A stretch of DNA of 6,078 nucleotides from Planctomycetota bacterium (GTDB taxonomy: Bacteria; Planctomycetota; JAJSAM01). Each line of letters begins with the position of its first letter. Position 1 is the stretch's first letter. Positions 1-5,346 of this stretch are shown here, one piece after another. Where the stretch lies: positions 1 through 6,078 of the forward strand of contig JAOZQC010000194.1 in the NCBI GenBank assembly GCA_029932425.1, read 5' to 3'. The notes beneath the pieces are model-generated. The model made no database searches. It had not been told where the DNA came from and saw nothing but the letters and a program-made list of their open reading frames with translations. Made by a program: the position numbers and the translations under genes.

Positions 1-1798
1 CCCGGTTCGGGCAGACCGCCACGCAGCAGCCGCAGCCCACGCACAGCGCCTCGTTGACCACGGCCCGCTTCACCGTCCGCCCGTCCTCCTCCCGCTCCTC
101 GATCCGGAGCGCTCCGTCGTACTCGCACTCCGCGACGCAGAGACCGCTCCCCTCGCACCTCTCGGGGTCCACGCGCGCCACGTAGGGGTCGAGCTCCACG
201 TGGCCCCGGATGAGGATCGAGGCCGCCTTCGAGGCGGCGGCGGACGCCGACTGGCAGCTCTCCGTGATGTCCTTGGGCCCCTGGGAGGTCCCGGCCAGGA
301 CCACCCCGTTCACCGCCACCTCCACGGGCCTGAGCTTGGGGTGGACCTCGAGGAGGAACCCGTCGGTGCCCTGGGGCAGCTTCAGGGATTCCACGAGCTC
401 CGGGATCGGGGCGGGGACCATCCCCACCGCGAGCACGACGAGATCCACCACGGTCTCGATCTCCTCGCCGCAGGTGAGCCCGTCCCGGGCGGTGACGAGG
501 AGATGGCCTCCGTCTTCGGGTTTCGCCTTCGTGACCTTGGGCCGTCCGTCCCCGGGGTAGCGGATGAAGATCGTGCCGTCCCGGGAAGCCTGCTCGTAGA
601 GCTCCTCGTGCCCCCGGCCGTAGGTCCGGATGTCCTGGTAGAAGTCGAACACGTGGATGTCGGGCCACCGCCGGTGGAGATCGTTCACCGCCTTGAGGGT
701 CGCGTTGCAGCAGACCCGGGAGCAGTAGGTGTGGAGCCGCCCGTCCTCGTGGGGCTTGTGGACGCCCTCCAGCTCCCGGCTGCCCACGCAGTGGATGAAG
801 GCGATGCTGCGGACCGGCTCGCCCTCGAAGGAGAGCGGTTCCCCGTCGTCCGGCAGACCCGCCAGCAGGGAGACGAAGTCCGGCAGCGTCACCACCCGGG
901 AGCGCCGCCCGAAGCCGTACTCCCCCTTCCGCGGCGTGTACGGCGTGAAGCCCGTGGCGACCACGACAGCCCCGGCCCGGATCTCGTGATGCCGGGGCTC
1001 GCCGCCCTCTCCGCCCGCCTCCTCCACCACCACGGTGAAGTTCCCCACGTATCCGCCGGCCTGGACGATCCGGGACGCGGTGAAGACGGTGATCCGGGAG
1101 TCCCCCCGGACCTCCTCCACGAGCGCGTCCACCACCTCCGGGCCCCGCTCCTCCGTGGGGAAGATCTTCCCCAGGGAGGAGACGCGGCCGCCCAATTCCG
1201 GCTCCTTCTCCACGAGCGTGACCGGCACCCCGCGCCGGGAGAGATCGAGGGCGGCCCGGAGCCCCGCCACCCCGCCTCCCACGACGAGCGCCCGGCGGCT
1301 CGCCTCCACGCGGATCGGGTCCAGGGGCACGAGCCCCCGGGCCTTCTCCACCGCGGCCTTCACGAGGACGGCGGCCTTCTCCGTCGCCTCCTCCCGGGAG
1401 GTGTGGACCCAGCTCACCTGCTCCCGGACGTTCGCGTGCTCGTAGACGAAGGGGTTCAGGCCGCCCCGGGAAACGGCGGTGCGGAAGGTGGTCTCGTGGA
1501 GGCTCGGCGAGCAGGAGGCCACCACCACGTGATCCAGGTGGTGCTTTTCGATGTCCTCCACGATGAGGGCCTGACCGGGGTCGGAGCACATGAACATGTT
1601 CGTCCGGGCCACCGCCACCCCGGGGAGCTTCCCCGCGCGCCGGGCGACCTCCTCCACGTCCACCTTGTCGGAGATGTTCCCGCCGCAGTGGCAGACGTAG
1701 ACCCCGATCCGGGTCCCCTCCCGCTCCTCCGGAGGCGGACCGTCCTCGGCTTCCTTCTCGTTCCCGGCCGTCCCGAGGCGCTCGTTCTCTTCAGGCAT
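1..1798 (-). CDS. hdrA: HdrA-family flavin/iron-sulfur protein (second HdrA, QmoB/HdrA-like), C-terminus beyond left edge
   Basis: Subunit of a cytoplasmic heterodisulfide-reductase-like electron-transfer complex; 599 codons are visible and the frame is open at the left edge. It begins with about 30 acidic, probably disordered residues. An HdrA N-terminal domain follows (CHCGG at 36-40, MCSDPG at 70-75, SCSPSLHE at 95-102), then an FAD-binding GGGVAGL at 174-180, the HdrA cluster motif YCSRVCC at 358-364, GTSQGPKDI near 520, and two ferredoxin motifs. The first ferredoxin motif is CEGSGLCVAEC (548-558), with serine where the second cysteine is expected; the second, CVGCGCCVAVCP (586-597), is complete. 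After the FAD site, GKIFPT is followed by EERG, so the CxxC pair present in the upstream HdrA is missing. The ATG overlaps the upstream gene by 8 bp and has AAGGAG 7 nt before it. Family assignment is secure. Whether it is a QmoB (with a fused MvhD domain) or a plain HdrA depends on the missing end. Confidence 0.92.
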   Translation of the reverse strand, partial: MPEENERLGTAGNEKEAEDGPPPEEREGTRIGVYVCHCGGNISDKVDVEEVARRAGKLPGVAVARTNMFMCSDPGQALIVEDIEKHHLDHVVVASCSPSLHETTFRTAVSRGGLNPFVYEHANVREQVSWVHTSREEATEKAAVLVKAAVEKARGLVPLDPIRVEASRRALVVGGGVAGLRAALDLSRRGVPVTLVEKEPELGGRVSSLGKIFPTEERGPEVVDALVEEVRGDSRITVFTASRIVQAGGYVGNFTVVVEEAGGEGGEPRHHEIRAGAVVVATGFTPYTPRKGEYGFGRRSRVVTLPDFVSLLAGLPDDGEPLSFEGEPVRSIAFIHCVGSRELEGVHKPHEDGRLHTYCSRVCCNATLKAVNDLHRRWPDIHVFDFYQDIRTYGRGHEELYEQASRDGTIFIRYPGDGRPKVTKAKPEDGGHLLVTARDGLTCGEEIETVVDLVVLAVGMVPAPIPELVESLKLPQGTDGFLLEVHPKLRPVEVAVNGVVLAGTSQGPKDITESCQSASAAASKAASILIRGHVELDPYVARVDPERCEGSGLCVAECEYDGALRIEEREEDGRTVKRAVVNEALCVGCGCCVAVCPNR

Positions 1799-3104
1799 GG
1801 ACCGGCTCCTTCTCCGCCGGGGCCCGCGTCTTCGCCAGGTAGTTCGCGGCGGCCATGGCCGCAGCCCCGGCCTGGGCGATGGTGTCCACGATGTCCTTGG
1901 GCCCCGCCGCCGTGCCGGCCACGAAGATCCCGTCGCGGTCCGTGAGACAGGGCTCCGTGGCCGGCCGGGGCACGTTCACGAAACCGTCGTCGGCCACCCG
2001 GAGCGGCACCCGATCCGAGAGGTCGCAGGCGGGCAGCATGCCGAGGGAGAGAACCACCAGGTCGTGCTTTCTCTCCTCCACCTGGCCGTACCCGTCGATC
2101 CGCTCGTAGCGCAGGACCACCCCCCGATCCGAGGCCTCCTCGATCTTCGCCACCTTGCCCTTGACGAACTCCACTCCCATGGCCCGGGCGTTCTGGTAGA
2201 ACTCCTCGTACCCCTTCCCGAACGCGCGGATGTCCATGTAGTAGATCGTGATCTCCGCGAAGGGCAGCGCCCCCGAGAGGAGCATGGCCTGCTTGATCGC
2301 GTACATGCAGCACACGCGCGAGCAGTAGGGCACGCCCAGGGTCCGGTCCCGCGACCCCGCGCACTGCACGAAGGCCACGGAGTCGGGAACCTTCCCGTCG
2401 GCGGGGCGGAGCACCCGGCCGTAGGGCCCGTGCGGGGCGAGGAGCCGCTCCATGACCAGGGGGGAGATCACGTTGGCGATCTCCGGGGCATGGTACTGGG
2501 GCTTGGCCGCCATGTCCGTCAGGCGGAAACCCGTGGCCACGATCACGGCGCCCGCCGAGAACTCGATCTCCCTCGGTTCCTGGTCCAGCTCCACCGCCCC
2601 CGTGGGGCAGGCGTCCACGCACTTCCCGCACACGATGCAGTGCTCGGGCTCGAGGAGGGCGACCTGGGGGATGGCGTTGGTGAAGGGGACGTAGATCGCG
2701 CGGTGGGCCCCGAGCCCTCCCTCGAAGTCGTCCGGGACCTCCACGTCGCAGGCGTACTCGCAGAGACGGCACCCGATGCAGTCCTCCTCCCGGACGAAGC
2801 GGGGATGGAGGAGGATCCGGGCGTCGAAGCCGTCGCCGTCCGGCGCCAGGGACCGGACCTCGGCGAGGCTGAGGATCTCGATGTTCTCGTGGTGGGCCGC
2901 CGCCGCCATCTTCGGCGTGGTGATGCAGCTCGCGCAGTCCAGGGTGGGAAAGACCTTGGAGAGGGCGATCATCTTCCCGCCGATGCTCGGCTCGCGTTCG
3001 ACGATCACCACCCGGAATCCCTGGTCCGCGAGGTCGAGGGCCGCCTGCAGCCCCGCGATGCCGCCCCCGATGATCAGGGCGTCGGCCGTCTTCTTCCCGC
3101 TCAT
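1791..3104 (-). CDS. HdrA/QmoA-like FAD and 4Fe-4S protein, 437 aa
   Basis: Complete HdrA-family flavoprotein of QmoA-like size, without the HdrA N-terminal domain. It has an FAD-binding GGGIAGL (13-19), then FPTLDCASC (52-60) with the CxxC pair found in this family, and two ferredoxin motifs: CIGCRLCEYAC (109-119) and CIVCGKCVDACP (156-167). Further on come VATGF (189-193), QCAGSRD (247-253), the cluster motif YCSRVCC (260-266), and GTAAGPKDI near the C-terminus, which closes the FAD site. Qmo complexes pass electrons between the quinone pool and the APS reductase system; HdrA subunits can bifurcate electrons at FAD. Which reaction applies here is not shown. The ATG at 3104 overlaps the stop of the FlpD-like gene (ATGA), with GAGGAGG about 10 nt before it. 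The pairing with a longer HdrA downstream resembles qmoA-qmoB, but apr genes are not visible, so I give no qmo symbol. Confidence 0.93.
   Translation of the reverse strand: MSGKKTADALIIGGGIAGLQAALDLADQGFRVVIVEREPSIGGKMIALSKVFPTLDCASCITTPKMAAAAHHENIEILSLAEVRSLAPDGDGFDARILLHPRFVREEDCIGCRLCEYACDVEVPDDFEGGLGAHRAIYVPFTNAIPQVALLEPEHCIVCGKCVDACPTGAVELDQEPREIEFSAGAVIVATGFRLTDMAAKPQYHAPEIANVISPLVMERLLAPHGPYGRVLRPADGKVPDSVAFVQCAGSRDRTLGVPYCSRVCCMYAIKQAMLLSGALPFAEITIYYMDIRAFGKGYEEFYQNARAMGVEFVKGKVAKIEEASDRGVVLRYERIDGYGQVEERKHDLVVLSLGMLPACDLSDRVPLRVADDGFVNVPRPATEPCLTDRDGIFVAGTAAGPKDIVDTIAQAGAAAMAAANYLAKTRAPAEKEPVHA
1806..1811 (-). promoter_or_regulatory. Ribosome binding site for the second hdrA
   Basis: AAGGAG on the minus strand, 7 nt before the ATG at 1798 and inside the 3' end of the upstream hdrA-like gene. 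It supports the chosen start, which adds an acidic N-terminal tail before the HdrA domain, and suggests translational coupling across the 8-bp overlap. Confidence 0.7.
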
Positions 3105-3502
3105 GCCGTCACCGCCTCCTCTTCCGCGAGCACCTCGTTCATGGAGGCGACCTCCTTCAGGAACGACTTCGTGCACACGGTGCAGATGGAACAGAGCTTC
3201 AGCCTCTCCGGGTTGACTCCCCGCTCCTTGAGCCCCCGGTACACCCTGTCGATCCGGGCCGCGAGGCGCTCGTAGGCGCCCTGGTAGGGGCACTCCACGC
3301 CGCAGGACATGACGATGATCCCGCCGATGCCCTTTTCGAAGGCGCGGTAGTAGAACGACTCGGGGAAGATCGCGGGCGAGGGCACCCGGATGACGTAGGT
3401 GTTCGACGGGTACGTGAGGTGCGCCTGCCCCACGGCGTCCGCGCCCGGATAGGCGCAGGCCGCCGAGGCCAGGATCAGGATGGGAGGCGCCGGGGAAGGC
3501 AT
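3101..3502 (-). CDS. FlpD/MvhD-family protein (hydrogenase iron-sulfur subunit-like) with altered cysteines, 133 aa
   Basis: The whole protein matches the MvhD/FlpD fold in length and landmarks: ACAYPGADAVGQAHLTYP (15-32), VIRVPSPAIF (37-46), AFEKGIGGIIVMSCGVECPY (54-73), a helix around 77-95, and GVNPERLKL (95-103). MvhD passes electrons through a [2Fe-2S] cluster between HdrA and a hydrogenase or dehydrogenase. Compared with the family pattern I recall (CNWC near the N-terminus, a cysteine after RVM, GCxxxxCHY), only C16, C67 and C71 remain. The first N-terminal cysteine and the RVMC cysteine are replaced by serine (S13, S42). A new CSICTVC stretch (104-110) sits near the C-terminus. The ATG at 3502 follows GGAGG by 8 nt and lies 17 bp after tusA; the long open frame upstream of it is tusA read in another frame. 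Placement between tusA and hdrA suggests it links a sulfur carrier or an electron donor to the HdrA pair. The role is inferred. Confidence 0.85.
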   Translation of the reverse strand: MPSPAPPILILASAACAYPGADAVGQAHLTYPSNTYVIRVPSPAIFPESFYYRAFEKGIGGIIVMSCGVECPYQGAYERLAARIDRVYRGLKERGVNPERLKLCSICTVCTKSFLKEVASMNEVLAEEEAVTA

Positions 3503-3519
3503 GGAACGCGCCTCCGGGA

Positions 3520-3777
3520 CTACTTCTGCCGCCGGACGAAGATCCGGTCGTACCCCTCGTCCGCCTCGAGCACCCCGAGGAACTCGTGGCCCACCTTGTT
3601 CGCCCAGATGGGGATGTCTTTCCGCGTTCCGGGGTCGTTCGAGCGGATCTCGAGCACCTCGCCCACCGGCACCCCGCCGATCCCCTTCTTCGCCTCGAGC
3701 AGGGGACCGGGGCACGCGCTCCCGCGCGCATCCACCACCTTCGCCGGCTCCAGGTCCATCAGGTCTTTCGCGTCCAT
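3520..3777 (-). CDS. tusA: TusA-family sulfur carrier protein, 85 aa
   Basis: Small cytoplasmic sulfurtransferase that carries sulfur as a persulfide on one cysteine. The diagnostic motif DARGSACPGPLLEAKK (16-31) is present, with the active cysteine at position 22 followed by PGP. The later part also fits the family: VGEVLEIRSNDPGT (38-51), the DIPIWA segment (54-59), and a C-terminal strand ending IFVRR. Length is normal for TusA. The ATG has a strong ribosome binding site (AAGGAGAG). It stands second in the operon, 34 bp after the ArsR gene and 17 bp before the FlpD-like gene. In sulfur oxidisers and sulfate reducers TusA often sits beside hdr-like or dsr genes and delivers or accepts sulfane sulfur, so this copy is more likely to serve dissimilatory sulfur transfer than tRNA thiolation. 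That last point is inference from context. Confidence 0.95.
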   Translation of the reverse strand: MDAKDLMDLEPAKVVDARGSACPGPLLEAKKGIGGVPVGEVLEIRSNDPGTRKDIPIWANKVGHEFLGVLEADEGYDRIFVRRQK

Positions 3778-3782
3778 CTTCT

Positions 3783-3790
3783 CTCTCCTT
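3783..3790 (-). promoter_or_regulatory. Ribosome binding site of tusA
   Basis: AAGGAGAG on the minus strand, with its AGGAG core about 5-7 nt before the ATG at 3777. It is the clearest Shine-Dalgarno sequence in the left operon and contrasts with the poor one before the arsR-type gene, so TusA may be made in larger amounts than the regulator. Confidence 0.75.
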
Positions 3791-3802
3791 GTCCTGTGCC
3801 GC

Positions 3803-3823
3803 GCGGATCCCTCAACGATCCGC
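3803..3823 (-). repeat. Inverted repeat spanning the arsR stop codon
   Basis: Perfect 7-bp arms (GCGGATC and GATCCGC) separated by 7 nt, with the stop codon of the arsR-type gene in the loop. No T-run follows on the minus strand, so it does not look like a terminator. It could stabilise or process the mRNA between the regulator and tusA, or be chance in GC-rich DNA. Confidence 0.4.
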
Positions 3824-4171
3824 CGCGGACGTTCCCTCGGCTCGTCGGCCCGTCTTCCGGATCTCCTCCAGGATCGCCTCCCGGATGAGAGCGGAAGCCT
3901 CGAGGAACTTCTCGTTGGTGATGCGGTAGTAGACGTTCTGGCCTTCCCGGCGCTGCCGGACGGCGCGCCGGTCCTTCATCGTCTGGAGGTGCTGGGAAAC
4001 GGTCGACAGCGACATCCCGAGCTCGCGGGCGATGTCACCCACGCGTTTCTCCCCCTCCGCCAGCAAGGTCAAGATCCTGAGCCGCGCGGGGTTCGCGAAG
4101 ATCCCGCAGAACCTCGCCTGCATGGCGAACAGGTCCGGGGCGGCCAGGCGTTTTCTCTTCCCGTGTTTCAT
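3812..4171 (-). CDS. ArsR/SmtB-family transcriptional repressor, 119 aa
   Basis: Winged-helix dimeric DNA-binding protein. FANPARLRILTLLAEGE (25-41) is the characteristic ArsR helix region. VGDIARELGMSLSTVSQHLQ (44-63) is the helix-turn-helix with its recognition helix, and REGQNVYYRI (75-84) is the wing. The C-terminal helix (about 86-105) should form the dimer interface. The usual metal-binding ELCVCDL segment reads EKRVGDI here, and the only cysteine is C22 in the first helix, so neither the classical arsenic site nor the two-cysteine persulfide switch of SqrR/BigR is present. It is first in the operon, just downstream of a promoter with an overlapping inverted repeat, as expected for an autoregulated repressor of the tusA-hdr genes. 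No good ribosome binding site precedes the ATG; I chose the first methionine because it gives a normal basic N-terminus. The effector is unknown. Confidence 0.93.
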   Translation of the reverse strand: MKHGKRKRLAAPDLFAMQARFCGIFANPARLRILTLLAEGEKRVGDIARELGMSLSTVSQHLQTMKDRRAVRQRREGQNVYYRITNEKFLEASALIREAILEEIRKTGRRAEGTSAADR

Positions 4172-4183
4172 TAGTTTCGGAAC

Positions 4184-4213
4184 TCTGGAATTTCACGATT
4201 ACTATACTCCAGA
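4184..4213. promoter_or_regulatory. Operator-like inverted repeat over the -10 and start site
   Basis: TCTGGA (4184-4189) and TCCAGA (4208-4213) are perfect 6-bp inverted arms 18 bp apart, and the similarity extends imperfectly outward. The dyad covers the -10 box and expected start site, where a bound ArsR dimer would block initiation. The spacing is longer than in compact ArsR operators, so this is a candidate only. Confidence 0.35.
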
Positions 4214-4229
4214 AGTCCCCGGATTCCAA
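4201..4229 (-). promoter_or_regulatory. Sigma70-type promoter for the arsR-tusA-hdr operon
   Basis: On the minus strand, TTGGAA (4229-4224) is followed after exactly 17 bp by TATAGT (4206-4201). These match the -35 consensus at 4 of 6 and the -10 at 5 of 6 positions. The element sits in the only AT-rich patch of the region. Transcription would start near 4194, giving a leader of about 22 nt before the arsR-type ATG. Confidence 0.65.
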
Positions 4230-4255
4230 AAAAGGTGGGGGCGGCGAGCGGCCCG

Positions 4256-4283
4256 GCCCGCGCGCCTCGTCAGGCGTGCGGGC
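4256..4283 (+). repeat. Stem-loop 1, 12-bp stem with a CGTC loop
   Basis: Arms 4256-4267 and 4272-4283 pair over 12 positions around a 4-nt loop (4268-4271). The only non-Watson-Crick pair is 4262-4277, a G.U wobble in a plus-strand RNA but a C.A mismatch on the minus strand, so the plus-strand fold is the better one. Confidence 0.55.
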
Positions 4284-4312
4284 GACGGCTCTCATCTGCA
4301 GCGGGAAACGGG

Positions 4313-4364
4313 CTTCCGCCGGAGCGCGGGGCCTGTGGTCCACCGCAGGCTGCTCCGGCGGGAG
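4313..4364 (+). repeat. Stem-loop 2, long bipartite hairpin
   Basis: Outer arms 4313-4325 and 4352-4364 pair over 13 positions. After an internal loop (GCGGG at 4326-4330 opposite T4351), inner arms 4331-4338 and 4343-4350 pair over 8 positions around the loop TCCA. The two imperfect pairs, 4315-4362 and 4336-4345, are U.G wobbles on the plus strand and A.C mismatches on the minus strand. This is the strongest secondary structure in the window. Confidence 0.6.
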
Positions 4365-4424
4365 ATCGGCGCCCGGGGCCGGACGCGACGAGGAGTCTTT
4401 ACGGGTCGATGACGAGGGGCAACA

Positions 4425-4437
4425 CCGCCCTGGGCGG
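4425..4437 (-). terminator. Small GC hairpin after the ATPase operon, weak terminator candidate
   Basis: CCGCCC and GGGCGG are perfect inverted arms around one base, about 43 nt past the stop of the MinD-type gene. In practice this gives a 5-bp stem with a 3-nt loop. TGTTG follows on the minus strand rather than a T-run, so intrinsic termination would be poor. Confidence 0.25.
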
Positions 4438-4479
4438 CGAGATCCGGCGAAAACCGTGCATCCTGATGAGAAGTGCGGG

Positions 4480-5346
4480 CTAGGTACCGAAACGGGAGCC
4501 ATCATCGATCTCCGGGGCCAGCTTCCGGAGGGCGGCGGTGGCGGGACTCTCCTCGAGCACGAAGGGCCGGCCGGCCACCACCGCGTCGATCACCGCGCGG
4601 TCGAAGGGGATCCGACCGATCAGCGGGATCCCGCGCTCCTCCAGACGATCGGCGATCCGCCGCGTGCCCTCCGGGGAGAGATCCCAGCGGTTGACCACCA
4701 CGCCCGCCGGCACGCGGAAGTGGTCCGCCAGATCCAGCACCCGCTCCAGGTCGTGGAGCCCCGACACGCCCGGTTCCGCCACGAGGAGGACCCGGTCCGC
4801 GCCGGTGATCGCGGAGATCGCGGGACAGCCGATCCCCGGCGGTCCGTCGACGAGGAGGAGTGCCCCGCCTTCCGCCGCGCCCAGCTCGCGCGCCCGCTGC
4901 CGCACCCGGGCCACGAGCTTTCCGCTGTTCTCCCCCCCCGGGGCGAGGCGGGCGTGGACCAGCAGACCCCACGGCGTGCGGGAGAGGAACAGTCGTCCGT
5001 CCTCCACCGGCTCCATGGCGATCGCGTCCTGCGGGCAGACCCGGGCGCAGAGGCCGCAAGCCTCGCACGCGAAGGCATCGATGGAGAGGTCCGGCCGGAT
5101 GGCGTCGAAACGGCAGTGCTCCCGGCACAGGCCGCAGGCGTCGCACCGCCCGTCGTCCTTCACGGGGGCCGAGCCTCCCGAGTACGGACTCTCCTCGAGG
5201 GCCTCCGCGTCGAGGAGGAGCTCCAGATTCGCGGCGTCCACGTCGGCGTCCGCCAGCACCGCCCGGCCGGCGAGGACGGCCAGCGACGCGGTCACCGCGG
5301 TCTTGCCCGTCCCCCCCTTCCCGCTCATGACCACGATCTCCCTCAC
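4480..5346 (-). CDS. MinD/Mrp-type P-loop ATPase with two 4Fe-4S ferredoxin motifs, 288 aa
   Basis: Complete cytoplasmic ATPase of the deviant Walker A (MinD/NifH-like) class. SGKGGTGKT (8-16) is the P-loop with the signature lysine, DADVDAAN (33-40) is the A' region, and LLLVDGPPGIGCP (163-175) is the Walker B/switch region. A ferredoxin insert carries CDACGLCREHC (68-78) and CEACGLCARVCP (94-105), both complete. GGENSGKLV (137-145) is typical of this subfamily. The GTG at 5346 overlaps the upstream stop (GTGA), has GGGGAGGA 4 nt before it, and leaves a short MREIVV leader before the P-loop; the ATG at 5328 would cut into the P-loop strand. Related tandem pairs occur in anaerobes, including the Desulfovibrio ORP operon and clusters with NifX/NifB-like proteins. 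They are probably linked to Fe-S or metal cofactor handling, but the biochemical role is not established. Confidence 0.93.
   Translation of the reverse strand: MREIVVMSGKGGTGKTAVTASLAVLAGRAVLADADVDAANLELLLDAEALEESPYSGGSAPVKDDGRCDACGLCREHCRFDAIRPDLSIDAFACEACGLCARVCPQDAIAMEPVEDGRLFLSRTPWGLLVHARLAPGGENSGKLVARVRQRARELGAAEGGALLLVDGPPGIGCPAISAITGADRVLLVAEPGVSGLHDLERVLDLADHFRVPAGVVVNRWDLSPEGTRRIADRLEERGIPLIGRIPFDRAVIDAVVAGRPFVLEESPATAALRKLAPEIDDGSRFGT

Larger units (their letters stand above)
4172..4479. other. 308-bp intergenic region: promoter plus structured GC-rich segment
   Basis: No convincing gene lies here; open frames on both strands have no ribosome binding site or recognisable product. 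The left quarter (4172-4230) is AT-rich and holds the promoter and operator-like repeat. The remainder (about 4240-4440) is very GC-rich, with two strong stem-loops and one small perfect hairpin. I could not match it to tRNA, tmRNA, SRP, RNase P or a riboswitch class I know. It could be a 3' untranslated region of the ATPase operon, an independent small RNA, or a remnant. Confidence 0.6.

Noticed and set aside
1456..2772. A 438-codon minus-strand frame across the junction of the two hdrA genes
   Set aside because: It is out of frame with both HdrA proteins and lacks their motifs. The true frames have FAD sites and cysteine motifs and join by an 8-bp overlap.
200..3275. Very long plus-strand open frames (581 and 492 codons) opposite the hdrA genes
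   Set aside because: They are antisense to clear HdrA coding frames, are low-complexity R/P/G/H/V-rich, and show no recognisable domain. GC-rich third positions suppress stops on the opposite strand.
3520..3731. An upstream extension of the FlpD-like or HdrA-like gene into tusA
   Set aside because: The open frames do extend there, but TusA is unambiguous in its own frame, and the ATGs at 3502 and 3104 have ribosome binding sites and natural gene junctions.
4400..4462. Short minus-strand open frame of 20 codons after the ATPase operon
   Set aside because: No spaced ribosome binding site, no recognisable product, and it runs through the small perfect hairpin; most likely chance.
4365..4479. 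tRNA, tmRNA, RNase P or cobalamin-type riboswitch
   Set aside because: Fragments such as GATGACGA looked suggestive, but the T-arm sequence, RNase P core and B12-box patterns are missing on both strands.
4460..4515. Hammerhead-like core on the plus strand (CTGATGAG followed later by CGAAAC)
   Set aside because: The middle helix does not start directly after the core (three unpaired bases), no suitable cleavage-site UH follows the third helix, and the right half lies inside the end of the MinD-type gene.
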